Assembly (NCBI GenBank): GCA_022559845.1
Contig: CM040125.1
Span: 286,054,200 to 286,118,199, forward strand
Reading direction: 5' to 3'
Source: Amorphophallus konjac
Lineage: Eukaryota; Streptophyta; Magnoliopsida; Alismatales; Araceae
Length of the DNA: 64,000 nt
The notes beneath the pieces were generated by a model that saw only the letters and a program-made list of their open reading frames with translations, did no database searches and had not been told where the DNA came from. Numbering within the stretch: the first letter of the stretch is position 1; every line of letters starts with the position of its first letter. A program made the translations under genes and the position numbers. Below are positions 1 through 10,700 of the stretch, piece after piece.

Positions 1-1337
1 CGACTCACCCATGTAGCTGGAGGCATTGAATTGTCCGGCTTTGAAAATACCATAGCACGATTTACTTGTAAATGCAATCAGTTGAACTTCTTCCACTTAA
101 TACTTTCCGCATGTTGCAGTTTGTGTGCTTGGCACGTTCTTGGGAATTATGGTTTCTCTTTTCTCTAACAATGTTGTAGCTAGACAACAATCCCAGGGTA
201 TGTCCAAGGTAGGCTCAAGTCATCTAACACTTACCTTTCTAAAAAGATCATTTTATGGTGCTATGTTTTAACTGCTATAATTTTTGGGGGTTTCACGGGT
301 TTTAAAATCCCTAAAATCCCTTCAGTCCCTAAAAAGTGACCATGGAAAATTAAAATCCGAAGATTTTAAAATTGGATTGCAGCATTTCAGCGCACACCAA
401 ACAATTCCCAGGTTGCTCCTTGCATGCATCATCCTCTTTTTTTTTTTTAATTATTGAAATGCGCCTTGCATCCTTCCCCGTAACTGGTGTATAGCAAATA
501 TTGCACGTTCACATTTTAGTTGCCTGTTTCGGTTTTTTGCTAAAATGGGGCACGAGGGAAGTGGGTGGTTGTTTGACGGTACGATCGCAACATTGACTTT
601 GTTTTGGACTGTTGATTTCTTTGCGCGCACGTTAACGTTTTGCTTCTGATCAAATTATTATCATGTGTTTCTGCAGATGGTTTTTGGGGGGATGGTTCTC
701 CGCCGGTGTGCTGCTGCTGTGTTACTGCTCGAACTGTAAATAGGTGGAAGAGAAGAACGTGGTGATGAGTAGCGCTGCGTCCATTTGGGTGGAACCCGGA
801 TTTCTCGTCGATATGTTTAGGGGCATGCCGGTGTGGGGGAGAGGAACGGAAGTGGGCAGAGAGCGAGATTGGTTTTGTGTGGAAAGGGGGCCATCTGTTG
901 GGTGGGAAATGTGCTTTATGCTACCAAATATCATCTTACAAAATATAAGTATTTTAGATTGAGGAGGGGAAAATATCATTTTCTTAACTCTAAATATCAT
1001 CTTACACCTATCCTCTGGATATTAGAATCAACAGGCAGACTGTTCTGCAGGATTTTCCATAGGTGTATAGAGATTTTGGTTAGAACTGAAAGTGAAAAGA
1101 TATGTATAAATTCTATTCACTTGAGTGGGGGAGGATACAGATCTATAAATATTCATAAAGCTAGAATAATATAAGGAAAGTAACATGTATACATGAATAA
1201 AATATGCCAATTTAGGTGAAAAGATCTCCCCAAAGTCTGGTAACTGTCATGGCAGGAAGCCAGGAACAGCACCTCTAAGCAAAGGAAGGGCAGTTCATAC
1301 AAAGGAGCATAGGTCATAAGTTACAAGAAGTGAAGGA
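1..1337. other. Unassigned non-coding DNA upstream of the importin fragment
   Basis: I see no supportable gene here; the short open frames have no recognisable domain and overlap one another. The stretch could be intron of the importin gene or transposon DNA. Around 285-420 there is AT-rich sequence with ttttaaaatccctaaaatcc and a downstream caccaaacaattccc. That is loosely reminiscent of small non-autonomous DNA transposons, but I find no clear terminal inverted repeat or target duplication. No CACTA left terminus (CACTACAAG) is visible, so the left end of the CACTA element is not in this part. Confidence 0.4.
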
Positions 1338-2050
1338 TATTATATGTGTGAAGAAGTCTCCCCTGATGAAGTTGATCAAGAGCAAGTCAATAAGATATTG
1401 ACAGCGGTTGTTCAAGGCATGAGTGCTTCTGAGGGAAACATTGATGTTAGGCTGGCTGCAACTCGAGCTCTGCATAATTCTTTGGGATTTGCTCAGGCAA
1501 ACTTCGGGAATGATATGGAGAGGGATTATATCATGAGAGTCATTTGTGAAGCTACTCTGTCCCCTGAGGTGAAGATACGGCAGGCTGCATTCGAATGCTT
1601 GGTCTCCATATCCTCCATGTATTATGAGAAGCTTGCATCGTATATGCAGGACATATTTAACATCACTGCAAAAGCTGTGAGGGAAGATGAGGAACCTGTT
1701 GCTCTACAAGCTATTGAATTCTGGAGCTCAATATGCGATGAAGAGATTGACATCTTAGATGAATATGGAGGGGATTTTTCTGCTGATTCTGACACCCCTT
1801 GCTTTTATTTTATCAAGCAGGCACTACCTGCGCTTGTCCCTATGCTGTTGGAGACACTCCTTAAGCAAGAAGACGACCAAGATCAGGATGAAGGAGTTTG
1901 GAATCTTGCAATGGCTGGAGGAACATGCTTGGGTTTGGTTGCACGGACCGTGGGAGATGACATTGTGCCTCTTGTTATGTCATTCATAGAAGAAAACATT
2001 AACAAACCTGAATGGAGGCAGCGAGAAGCAGCAACTTATGCATTTGGTTC
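1338..2050 (+). pseudogene. KPNB1: Importin subunit beta-1 exon fragment, truncated at both ends
   Basis: Importin beta-1 is the nuclear-import receptor that binds importin alpha or cargo directly and passes FG nucleoporins; it is built of HEAT repeats and normally about 870 residues. Here about 237 residues from the N-terminal third are open without a stop. They include the conserved blocks VRLAATRAL, NDMERDYIMRV, SPEVKIRQAAFECLVSIS, ALQAIEFWSSICDEE and an acidic DQDQDEG stretch. Similarity begins just before the CEEVSP block; upstream DNA has stops in frame. It ends abruptly after the ATYAFGS block, where family members continue with the next HEAT repeat but this sequence enters a 179-bp tandem repeat and stops within two codons. 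It is either a host gene broken by the transposon or a captured fragment. Family assignment is firm; function as a gene is not supported. Confidence 0.88.
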
Positions 2051-3090
2051 TAAAATCTGAAATACCGGTCGGATGGCCGTGCCGGTCATTCCAATACGAC
2101 CGGGGAGATGAAAGTGACTTGTCAGAACTGACGGAATCCAAATCGGATGCCCGGTTTGAGCTCGGCGCTCAAACTTCATTTTTAAAATACACTTATTTCA
2201 AATGAACTGTTAGGACGGGTCCGGGGGTCTAAAATCTGAAATACCGGTCGGATGGCCGTGCCGGTCATTCCAATACGACCGGGGAGATGAAAGTGACTTG
2301 TCAGAACTGACGGAATCCAAATCGGATGCCCGGTTTGAGCTCGGCGCTCAAACTTCATTTTTAAAATACACTTAGTTCAAATGAACTGTTAGGACGGGGC
2401 ATTTGGTTCTAAAATCTGAAATACCGGTCGGATGGCCGTGCCGATCATTCCAATACGACCGGGGAGATGAAAGTGACTTGTCAGAACTGACGGAATCCAA
2501 ATCGGATGCCCGGTTTGAGCTCGGCGCTCAAACTTCATTTTTAAAATACACTTAGTTCAAATGAACTGTTAGGACGGGTCCGGGGGTCTAAAATTCGAAA
2601 TACCGGTCGGATGGCCATGCCGATCATTCCAATACGACCGGAGAGATGAAAGTGACTTGTCAGAACTGACGGAATCCAAATCGGATGCCCGGTTTGAGCT
2701 CGGCGCTCAAACTTCATTTTTAAAATACACTTAGTTCAAATGAACTGTTAGGACGGGGCATTTGGTTCTAAAATCTGAAATACCGGTCGGATGGCCGTGC
2801 CGATCATTCCAATACGACCGGGGAGATGAAAGTGACTTGTCAGAACTGACGGAATCCAAATCGGATGCCCGGTTTGAGCTCGGCGCTCAAACTTCATTTT
2901 TAAAATACACTTAGTTCAAATGAACTGTTAGGACGGGTCCGGGGGTCTAAAATTCGAAATACCGGTCGGATGGCCGTGCCGATCATTCCAATACGACCGG
3001 GGAGATGAAAGTGACTTGTCAGAACTGACGGAATCCAAATCGGATGCCCGGTTTGAGCTCGGCGCTCAAACTTCATTTTTAAAATACAAG
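2051..3090 (+). repeat. 179/180-bp tandem array organised as a 359-bp dimer
   Basis: Six units begin at 2051, 2230, 2410, 2589, 2769 and 2948; the last is partial. Monomers are nearly identical across taccggtcggatggcc, gagatgaaagtgacttgtc and ggcgctcaaacttcattttt. Two junction types alternate: gttaggacgggtccgggggtc and gttaggacggggcatttggttc. The period is therefore really a dimer, repeated about three times. The second junction carries gcatttggttc, which is also the last 11 bases of the importin exon next door. The array appears to lie in what would be intron sequence ahead of the CACTA terminal exon. Confidence 0.9.
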
Positions 3091-3254
3091 ATGAAATTTG
3101 AACTTATATTGTGTGTGTGTATTTATATATATGAAAATGAGCTGGCTTAAACTATTGGCATACTCTTGTTAATGCTTGATTTCTTTATTAAGTCTTGTTA
3201 ATGCTTGATTTCTTTATTAAGGATTTGATTATAATTTTTTTAAATGATATACAG

Positions 3255-3347
3255 GATCATCCGTCGCGAGATGTTGGACGAGACGACGACCAGGATGATG
3301 TTGGACGAGACGACGACCAGGATGAGACATATGTGGAGGATTTGTGA
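3255..3347 (+). CDS. Last exon of a CACTA element gene (acidic tail)
   Basis: A candidate splice acceptor (atgatatacag) at 3244-3254 is followed by 30 codons and a TGA. They encode a strongly acidic tail with an internal 27-bp duplication, giving two copies of a GRDDDQD motif, and end TYVEDL. Position close to the right terminus of the element and the acidic ending fit the 3' end of a plant CACTA transposase-type gene. The upstream exons are not seen, so this is a gene remnant. The alternative, a chance open frame after an AG, is weakened by the exact codon-multiple duplication. Confidence 0.45.
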   Translation, partial: DHPSRDVGRDDDQDDVGRDDDQDETYVEDL

Positions 3348-3639
3348 TTTTATTTTAGTTGTGTATGTTGTCATTTTATTATTATGGATGTATGATTAAT
3401 TTGTGATTTTATTTTAATTGTGTGTAATTTGAGGTTCGTGGAGATTGTGATCCGTGTAGTTGATTTATTATTGTTTTATGAAATTGTTATTTATCAGGTG
3501 TTTGTATGTGATGAATTTGAGATTTGTCGATATTGTTGTCTGTGTAGTTGATTTTATATTTATGTTATGAATTTGTTATTTATCAGGTAATTTATTTATC
3601 AGTTTAAATAAATTTTTAAAAAAAAAATAATGCAAAATT
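3348..3639. other. AT-rich 3' flank of the CACTA exon, nothing identified
   Basis: The sequence is T-rich, with a diverged direct repeat of ttgtgattttattttag/attg and ttgttatttatcaggt. It would be 3' UTR of the transposon gene. No other feature is visible. Confidence 0.4.
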
Positions 3640-4041
3640 AGCGACCGCATGGAGACTGAATTGCGACCGAATAGCGACTATACGTTATATTTCTTTTATT
3701 AAATAATTATACTTGGCGACCGACTGGCGACCGAATTGAGACCGAATAAATCCGATAGGTTAATTTTATTTTTAAAAATACAACATAATTAGAGACCGAA
3801 TAGCGACCGAATTGAGACCGACTTAATTAGCGACCGATCAGGCGACCGATTATAATCGGTCTCTGGTAACGACTGATACTGCGATCGAATTATGTCGGTC
3901 GCTATATAGCGACTATTATATAGCGACCGACATATTCGGTCGCTAGATAGTCTCTGTTCGGTCGCAATGCAGATTTGCGACCGATCTACGACTGAATAGC
4001 GACCGCTAGGTCGGTCGCTATCCGCGATTTTTCTTGTAGTG
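3640..4041 (+). repeat. CACTA subterminal repeats and right terminal inverted repeat
   Basis: GCGACCGA or close variants recur in direct orientation from about 3641 to 3850, and as the complement TCGGTCGC from about 3890 to 4020, with short inverted pairs such as tcggtcgctatatagcgac. The segment closes with gcgatttttcttgtagtg, the complement of the CACTA terminal repeat. These are expected to be transposase-binding sites. Confidence 0.85.
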
Positions 4042-4081
4042 GGAGTCTTCAAGCTCGTACGAGGGATCTCTTCCTGACTCG

Positions 4082-4778
4082 ATGGCGGATCAGAGTCCGG
4101 AGCTTGCGCCGGTGAGGCGGGAACCCGTCCCCAACTGTAGTGAGTTGGGGGAAGCGGAGGTGCGGAGGCTGGAGCATCGTTTCCGCCTGCCTCTCAGATA
4201 CAGCTTCGTCACCGCTACTCCGTACGAGACGAGTCTGGATGATCGTGACGAGCTCATTTGCACCTTCCTTCTGGCTTGGAAGAGTGGATTTTGGCTTCCT
4301 TTCGATCCTTATGTGCTGCAGCTTCTTAATTTTTTCCGGTTGGCGCCTATTCAGTTGGTGGCCAATTCGTATCTGCTGCTCTCGACCTTCGGGATTCTTT
4401 GTCGTCAGCACAACATTTTTCCTTCTTTGGACCTCTTCCACTTCTTTTTTGAGTTGAAAGCGCACCAGTCGGCGGGGAAAGGCTTCTACTTCATCCAGGC
4501 GCGGAGGAATAGGAGCTGCATCTCGCTCGCGGTGAAGGACTCCTCGCACAAGGGGTGGAAGACCCAATTCTTCTGGGTGAAGGCGGTGGCGACGGACGAG
4601 ATCTGGAGATGTCGGACCTCGCCCAACTTTCACCCGAATATGCCCCCTCGCCAGGAGGAGTTCCCTCCCCACGTGGAGCAGCAGGCTGCCCGTCTGCTGG
4701 AGAACCGCCAATCGACCGAGGAGCTGGTGACACCGGAGAACATCGAACGGTGTCTTCTCTCGCGGTTGACGCCGACAG
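4082..4778 (+). pseudogene. Antisense gene of gypsy 1, exon 1 (putative gypsy-type transposon domain)
   Basis: The ATG at 4082 opens about 232 codons that run into a clear splice donor (gccgacag|gtacgg). The middle has the PF04195-like pattern of plant putative gypsy-type transposon proteins: a globular domain around FWLPFDPYVLQLLNFF, then FYFIQARR and GWKTQFFWV. The protein's function is unknown. It runs opposite to gag-pol and lies between pol and the missing 3' LTR, a position known for extra genes in Tat elements. A homologous domain recurs at about 55500-55900. The start was chosen because it is the first ATG after the CACTA terminus and the domain follows in frame. Downstream exon 2 contains one nonsense codon, so the copy is probably dead. 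Confidence 0.7.
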
Positions 4779-4853
4779 GTACGGCTCTTGAGGCTCTTTT
4801 TCGCGGGTGGTAGCTCTTTTCCTTCTCCTGACTGGGGCTTCTTCTTGTTGCAG
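4779..4853 (+). other. 75-bp intron in the antisense gene of gypsy 1
   Basis: Donor ag|gtacgg and acceptor cttcttgttgcag|ac flank 75 bp with a pyrimidine-rich end. Removing it keeps frame from exon 1 into the Ala/Glu-rich exon 2 and bypasses an in-frame TAG at 4811. The size matches the four introns predicted in the PMD gene of gypsy 2. Confidence 0.7.
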
Positions 4854-6820
4854 ACGTGAGGCGGGAGCCTCTGGCGGAGGCGGCCGAGGTCATCGATCTG
4901 GGAGATGACTCGACAGCCGATGAGCCCGATGTCTCGGCGGGTCGCGTCCATGCCCAAGATAAGGGCAAGGGGGCCGCCCCCGAGGGGACTTCTCGATCGA
5001 CCGGCCTGAAGCGCAAGGATCCCCTGGCGGGGAAGTTGCGGGAGGCCGCGAAGGCTAGGAAAAGGGCCAAGAAAGCCGGCCTTCCTACCGCCGTCGGGGG
5101 TGATTCTGGCTCGGTGGTGCTCCCCCCTCGGGGGCAAGATGGGGCCGACCCCTCCGGGCTGGCTCTCCCATCCGCCGGGTGAGAGGGGGCCGAGGAGACC
5201 AGGGGCCCCGCAGAGGGAGGTGATGGGTCGGCTCTCTCCTCTGTGGGGGCAGAGGGGGCCGATGCCGGTGTGGCCGGCGCTGGGACCGAGGGATCGGTCG
5301 GCGTGGATGGGGGTTCACCCGCGAGGACATCGCAACCCCAAGTGCCGGCAGCTTCTGGTGCGATGGATCCCGCGGCGCCGGTCGAGGCTGGGGGTTTGCT
5401 GGGGGAGGCGTTGCAACCCCAACCGACCGTGGCGAGCAGGGCGGTCAGCTTCGCTGCCCAAACAGGGTCTTCTGGCGGGGTGCCCAGGGTGGAGCAGTCC
5501 CCTTTGCCGGAACCTCTGGTCAGGCTCGGTATCTCGGGCGACTTGTACCGGCTCTGCCGGTCGATCGCCGAGAGGACGAGGGGGGGAGAAAGGCGCAGCA
5601 CTCCTGCCGGGGTCCTTGATATCCTGATGGAGGGCGACCTGGTCATAGCTCGGACAGCGGCCGTGATGGCAGAGGCGCACGCCCTGACGGAGGCGGAGCG
5701 GTCAAGGCTCGCCTGGACCCTTGGTGGATGCGAGGGGAAACTAGCCCGGCTCGAGGGGGAGCATGAGGGGCTCCGACGGGAGTTCCTCGCATTCAGGGAG
5801 TTGGCGCGGTCGAGCCGACGGGAAGCCGAGGCGCTGGCCGAGCAGCTAGCAAGGGCCCGAGAATCGCTCGAGAGGAAGAGCAAACGTCTAGAAGAGGAGC
5901 ATCAACGTCACATCGAGCTGGACGGCCTCTGGGAGCTTGAGTGCGGCGAGCTGCAGGATCGGGCGGAGGACGCGGAGCGCCTTCGCGCTGAGGCCGAGGC
6001 GGACCGAGCCCGGGCGGAGGGTTGGGCGATCGAAGCTGAGCGGAGGATGATCGAGCTAGAGGAGCGTCTGGCGAGGGCGGAAGAGCGTGCGGCCGAGGCG
6101 GAGCGGGCTCGGGACGGGCAGATCGAGGCGGAGGCGATCGAGCCCTACAAAGGCTCGAAAGCTTACTCGGCCGACCTGATTGAAGCTGCCCTACCCTACT
6201 ACGAGGTAGCACTCCGCCGGGGTGCCCGAAAGGGATTCAGGCAGGGCTATCGCCGGGCGATGAGCTATGCCAACGAGCACCTTGCCGGGGGTGATTTTCC
6301 TTACGGCCAGAGCTATGACTCGAATGAGTCAGTTTCCAGCTCCTCATCCTCGGCCGGGAAAGAACCGGAGGAGTCACCTCCAGCGGGGTCACCAACTCCG
6401 GAGGCTCCAGGAGGACTCACGACCGAGACAGTTCTCGCACAGGCGAGGTCAGTGTCCGGGCCGGCCGTCACCGAAGGCACAGGGGTGACGCGTCCCCAAC
6501 TACTGTTCCCGAGCTTCAAAGTGGGCCCGAGGCCTGATGTATTATGGTTTAATTTGCCCCTTCCCCTTTTTATCTGTTTTTCCTTTTGTAAGAGGATTTC
6601 TTTATGGGAGGCAATAAAGGACTTACTTTGTTTGATTGTTATCTTTGCCGTGATTTGGCTGGCGTATCAGGGGCAGTTGGAAGGTGCCGATATTTTCTGC
6701 ACCGTTCTCGCATGCCGATTCGGGAGACTTCTGGCGGGGCGTCCTTTCATTCCACAATGCTTTGAAAGTCGAGGCGCTTCGCGAATCCCGCTAGGGCGGG
6801 GGCCGAGGAATTGGAGGTGA
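4854..6820 (+). pseudogene. Antisense gene of gypsy 1, exon 2 (acidic and coiled-coil tail)
   Basis: This exon continues the frame set by splicing. After a lysine-rich nuclear-signal-like stretch (KARKRAKKAG) comes a low-complexity Gly/Ala/Pro region with a single in-frame TGA at 5180-5182, in a context compatible with CGA-to-TGA. The frame then resumes. From about 5650 to 6140 it encodes a long Glu/Arg/Ala-rich coiled coil, then a conserved-looking segment around AYSADLIEAALPYYEVALRRG, a serine run, and a C-terminus that extends to 6820. The last roughly 90 codons look unlike the rest (hydrophobic, containing an aataaa-bearing stretch at about 6613) and may be read-through of UTR rather than genuine coding. 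The molecular role is unknown. Confidence 0.6.
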
Positions 6821-7753
6821 CCTTCCAAGGGAGGTCCTATAGCGTGTTTTCGAGGGGGGAGTCATTTAAGGCGCGTGGCCTCCCTTGGCCTATAAAAAGG
6901 ACCGAAGGGTGCTCCTTCCTTCTTAACACTTAGGACTCTCGCTGGCGGTTTGCTCTTGTTCCCTCGTTTTCGCTCTGCGTTGCGCCGCCGCGATCGGAGC
7001 ACGGAGGACCCTTCAGAAGATGACGCTGCAGACGACGGGGAGCGGCCGGTTCCAGCTGTCCTGGAATATCGGTCGGGTCCCACGTTCGCCGCGCGTGCAT
7101 GAGACGGGTCCTACGGTCACCGCGCAGATCTGGAGAGGGCTTCGACGTGCGGGGGCACGCCGTTTGCCCCCTCTTGGCTCCGGCGAGGCTTCCGGGCGGA
7201 CGCCGAGATGGAGGGCGGATGGGGGAGTTAGGGATGCCGGCCGCCATTCCCCTCCGTGGGAGGGGAGGAGGCGGCTCCAGTCCCTTCCTCACCCCTGTCC
7301 GCAGCCTCTTTCTCTCTCTTTTGTTCTTCATTTCTTTCACTCTTCGGGGGCTGCTTGCTTTCTGTTCGCCTCCAAAGAGTTGGTAGTTTGGCAGAGAGGG
7401 GACCTTCACGGCGCTCCTTTTTCTAGGTTGTTGCCAACTTGGAAGGTAGCCTTCCTCGCGTGAAAGGTGGCCTTCTCCTTGCTGTCCCTCTATCACCTTT
7501 GTCGCGGTCCACCCGAGCCAACTGGGTCGACCATCTCTTGTCCGAGCCAGTTTCTACACGAGGCAGAGTCAGTGGCTGGATGCGAGAAGGTCAAGGCCGG
7601 GTCGGTCGGGCGATGGCCGTTTGCCGCGGTGCTAGATGGATTTTTGCTTTTCACTATGTAATGTACTGGCAGTTGCCTTTCTGATGTACCAACAGTTATC
7701 TTGAATGAATGCAAGAAAGGGGGTTCATTTTACCCGATTTGTCGATACAATTT
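6821..7753. other. Spacer between the antisense gene and the pol end of gypsy 1
   Basis: About 0.9 kb between the two convergent genes. The plus strand has a strong TATA box (6891-6900) and, 120 bp on, an ATG at 7020 opening 147 codons with no recognisable domain. Two further plus-strand frames are also open in this GC-rich stretch, so coding is not established. Sequence around 7655-7730 (tatgtaatgtactgg, ttgaatgaatgcaag) resembles a transcript 3' end. A comparable TATA-plus-ATG arrangement follows the antisense gene at 57894-57969. Confidence 0.4.
6891..6900 (+). promoter_or_regulatory. TATA box on the plus strand inside gypsy 1
   Basis: tataaaaagg sits downstream of ggcctcccttggcc and about 130 bp ahead of an ATG. 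The motif is strong but no transcript evidence exists. It faces opposite to pol, so it would drive an antisense transcript separate from the PF04195-like gene. Confidence 0.4.
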
Positions 7754-10700
7754 TCAGAAATAAAATCTGCGTAGTGTGGTTGCATTCCATGTCCGGGGAA
7801 TGGGTTCCCCTTCCATTGTGGCTAACCTGTACGCACCTTTCCCGAGCGTCTCGATCACTCGGTAGGGGCCTTCCCAGTTGGGGGATAGCTTGCCCGCCGC
7901 CTCCAGTGGTCGAGAGGCTTCGATCTTCCTGAGGACGAAGTCCCCTGGTTGGAATTGTCTGCCTCAGACCTTGGTGTTGTAGTACCGAGTGAGGCGGCGC
8001 TGGTATTCCGTAGCTCGGACGTTCGCGATCTCTCGGAGTTCGTCTGCCAGGTCGAGGTTCTCGATCAACTTCTGCTCGTTTGCCTCGGGCGAAAAGCTGA
8101 TCACTCGGAGAGACGGATTGGCGATCTCTAACGGAACGACGGCTTCGGTGCCATATACCAGCTGAAAAGGGGTCTCACCGGTTGCCGCCCTGGGGGTCAT
8201 TCGGTGCGACCATAGTACGCTAGGCAGTTCCTCGAGCCAGCTACCCTTAGCCTTGCCGAGTCTGGTTTTTATGCCCTTCAAGATGGTCTTGTTGGCATTT
8301 TCAACCAGCCCGTTGGCCTGAGGGTGGGCGACCGAAGTGAAGTGGTTGCGTATATTTAGGTCGGCGCATCTGTCTCGGAAGTACCGAGAGTCGAATTGCC
8401 GCCCGTTATCGCTCACTATCACTCGGGGGATGCCAAAGCGACAGATGATCGATTTCCACACGAAGCCCCAGACGACTGTCTCGGTGATCCTAGCTGTTGC
8501 TTCAGCCTCGATCCACTTCGTGAAGTAGTTGATGGCGACGATGATGAACTTATTCTGGGATTGAGCCGTTGGGAATGGCCCAAGGATGTCGATCCCCCAC
8601 CGAGCGAAAGGGTAGGGCTCGGTAAGGGTGACAAGTTCCGTGGCCGGCTGATGGACCAAATGGTCGAACCGCTGGCAACGGTCGCAATGTTGTATGTAAG
8701 CCGTGCAGTCGCGCTGTAGGGTCGGCCACCAGTACCCTTGCCTTAGCAGGATTCTGGCCAGCGACCGACCTCCTGAATGTGCTCCGCACAGGCCTTGATG
8801 AATCTCCTCAACAGCTTGGCTTGCTTCGTCGAGACCGAGACACTTCAGAAGGGGCCCGGAGAATGATCTTCGGTAGAGAGCGTTGTCAAGGATGACGAAG
8901 CGCCGAGCTTGGTATTTCATTCGGCGGGCTTCCCAAGGGTCGGAGGGCTCCCAGGAGTCCCGTAGCCAGGACAGGTAGGGGGAGCGCCAGTCGCCGGGAG
9001 TGGCCGAGTCATTGGCGAGGAGCTCCGAGTCCATGCTCGGGCGCTCTAGCTCTTCTTGGAGGACCGATCGTGTACCTTCCGGGTCTAGGGAGGAGGCCAG
9101 TCGGGAGAGGGCGTCCGCCCGAGAGTTTTGCTCCCGAGCTATTCGGACTACCTCGAACTCCTCGAACTGTTGGGCCAGGCTCCGGACCAACTGGAGGTAT
9201 TTGATCATAGGTACCTCTCGAGCTTCGTACTCGCCATTGACCTGGCTTGCAACTAGCTGGGAGTCGGTGTGGATCCTGACTCGCTCGGCCCCCAACCGTC
9301 AGGCCATGCGGGCTCCCGAGATAAGGGCCTCGTACTCGGAAGCATTGTTGGACGCCAGAAAGTTGAACTTTATGGCATATTGCAACTCTATTCCTTCGGG
9401 GGACCTTAGGAGGATCCCTGCGCCGCTACCAACCGAGTTGGACGATCCATCGACGAACAGCTCCCAGGTTGGCCCGGTTGTCGTCGGAGGCCTGTCCTCG
9501 ACCGGAACGGTGCTCTCGGCGATGAAGTCGGCGAGTGCTTGTCCTTTGATAGCTGATCACGGCCGATACGAGATGTCGTAGGCCCCGAGCATGATGGCCC
9601 ATTTGACAAGTCACCCCGAGGCTTCGGGGTGGGCCAGAATCTTCTTCAGTGGCTCGCCGGTTAGCACGGTGATGGGATGCCCCTGGAAGTAAGGTCGGAG
9701 GCGCTTTGCGGAGGTAACCAACGCTAGCACGAGTTTCTCGGTTGAGGGGTACCTCCGCTCGGCCTCATTGAGCACCTTGCTGGTGTAGTAGACCGGCCTC
9801 TCGATTCCCGAGTCATTCCTGACTAGGACCGAGCTGACCGTTGATGGCGTCGCCGAGAGATAGAGCAACAAGACCTCGCCCGGGACGGGCTTGGAAAGCA
9901 CCGGGGGCGAAGCCAGGAACTCTTTGAGCTCGGCGAACGCTGTTTGGCATTCCCCATCCCATGCGAATATAGCAGATGCTATCTTGGGCCCCCTCATCAG
10001 CTTGAAGAAGGGCAAGCATCGTTCGGCCGCACGGGACAGGAAACGACTGAGAGTAGCGACACGCCCCGTCAGACGCTGGACGTCTTTAATGCATGTGGGC
10101 GGGCGCATGTCCAGGATGGCCTGGACCTTGTCGGGGTTGGCTTCGATCCCTCGCTGAGTGACCAGGAAACCCACGAACTTCCCGGATCTTACTCCAAAGG
10201 CGCACTTGGCGGGGTTGAGCTTCATGTAGTACTTCAGGAGGGTGCCGAAAGTCTCGGCGAGGTCGGTGAAGTGGTCTTGGGCCCTCGGGGTCTTGACGAG
10301 CATGTCGTCGATGTAGGCCTCGACGTTCCGACCTAACTGTCCATCGAACATGTGGTTGACCAGTCGCTGGTATGTGGCTCCAGCATTCTTCAATCCGAAG
10401 GGCATCCGGGTGTAGCAGTACACGCCGTAGTCGGTGATGAAGGCGATCTTCTCGACATCTTCAGGGCTCATTCGGATCTGATGATAACCCAAATAGGCAT
10501 CCAGGAAATTGAGTATCTCGTTGCCCGAGGTTGAGTCGACCAATTGATCGATGCTCGGTAGCGGATAGCAGTCCTTGGGGGTGGCCTTGTTCAGATCGGT
10601 GAAGTCTACGCACATTCGCCACTTGCCTGTAATCTTCGACACCAGGACGACGTTGGCTAGCCACGTTGGGTACAGGACCGGTCTGAAAAGACTAGTTTCT

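Larger units (their letters stand above)
2051..4041 (+). mobile_element. CACTA (En/Spm-type) DNA transposon, right-hand part
   Basis: The right terminus is recognisable: 4027-4041 read outward-in as CACTACAAGAAAAATCG, the standard CACTA terminal inverted repeat. Inside it, about 3640-4030 is dense with GCGACCGA and its complement, the subterminal repeat pattern that CACTA transposase binds. Further in lies a short terminal coding exon. The left terminus is not in the window, so the size and the 3-bp target duplication (right candidate gga, 4042-4044) cannot be confirmed. The left limit given is only where the tandem array meets importin sequence; the importin fragment could itself be captured inside the element. 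Confidence 0.75.

Noticed and set aside
722..1174. Short overlapping ORFs on both strands before the importin exon
   Set aside because: No domain, no splice context and mutual overlap; not supported as genes.
4630..5883. 417-residue minus-strand ORF and other long frames over the first antisense gene
   Set aside because: GC-rich shadow of the plus-strand exon 2. Composition is Ser/Arg/Pro-rich without domains, while the plus strand has a recognisable domain, intron and coiled coil.
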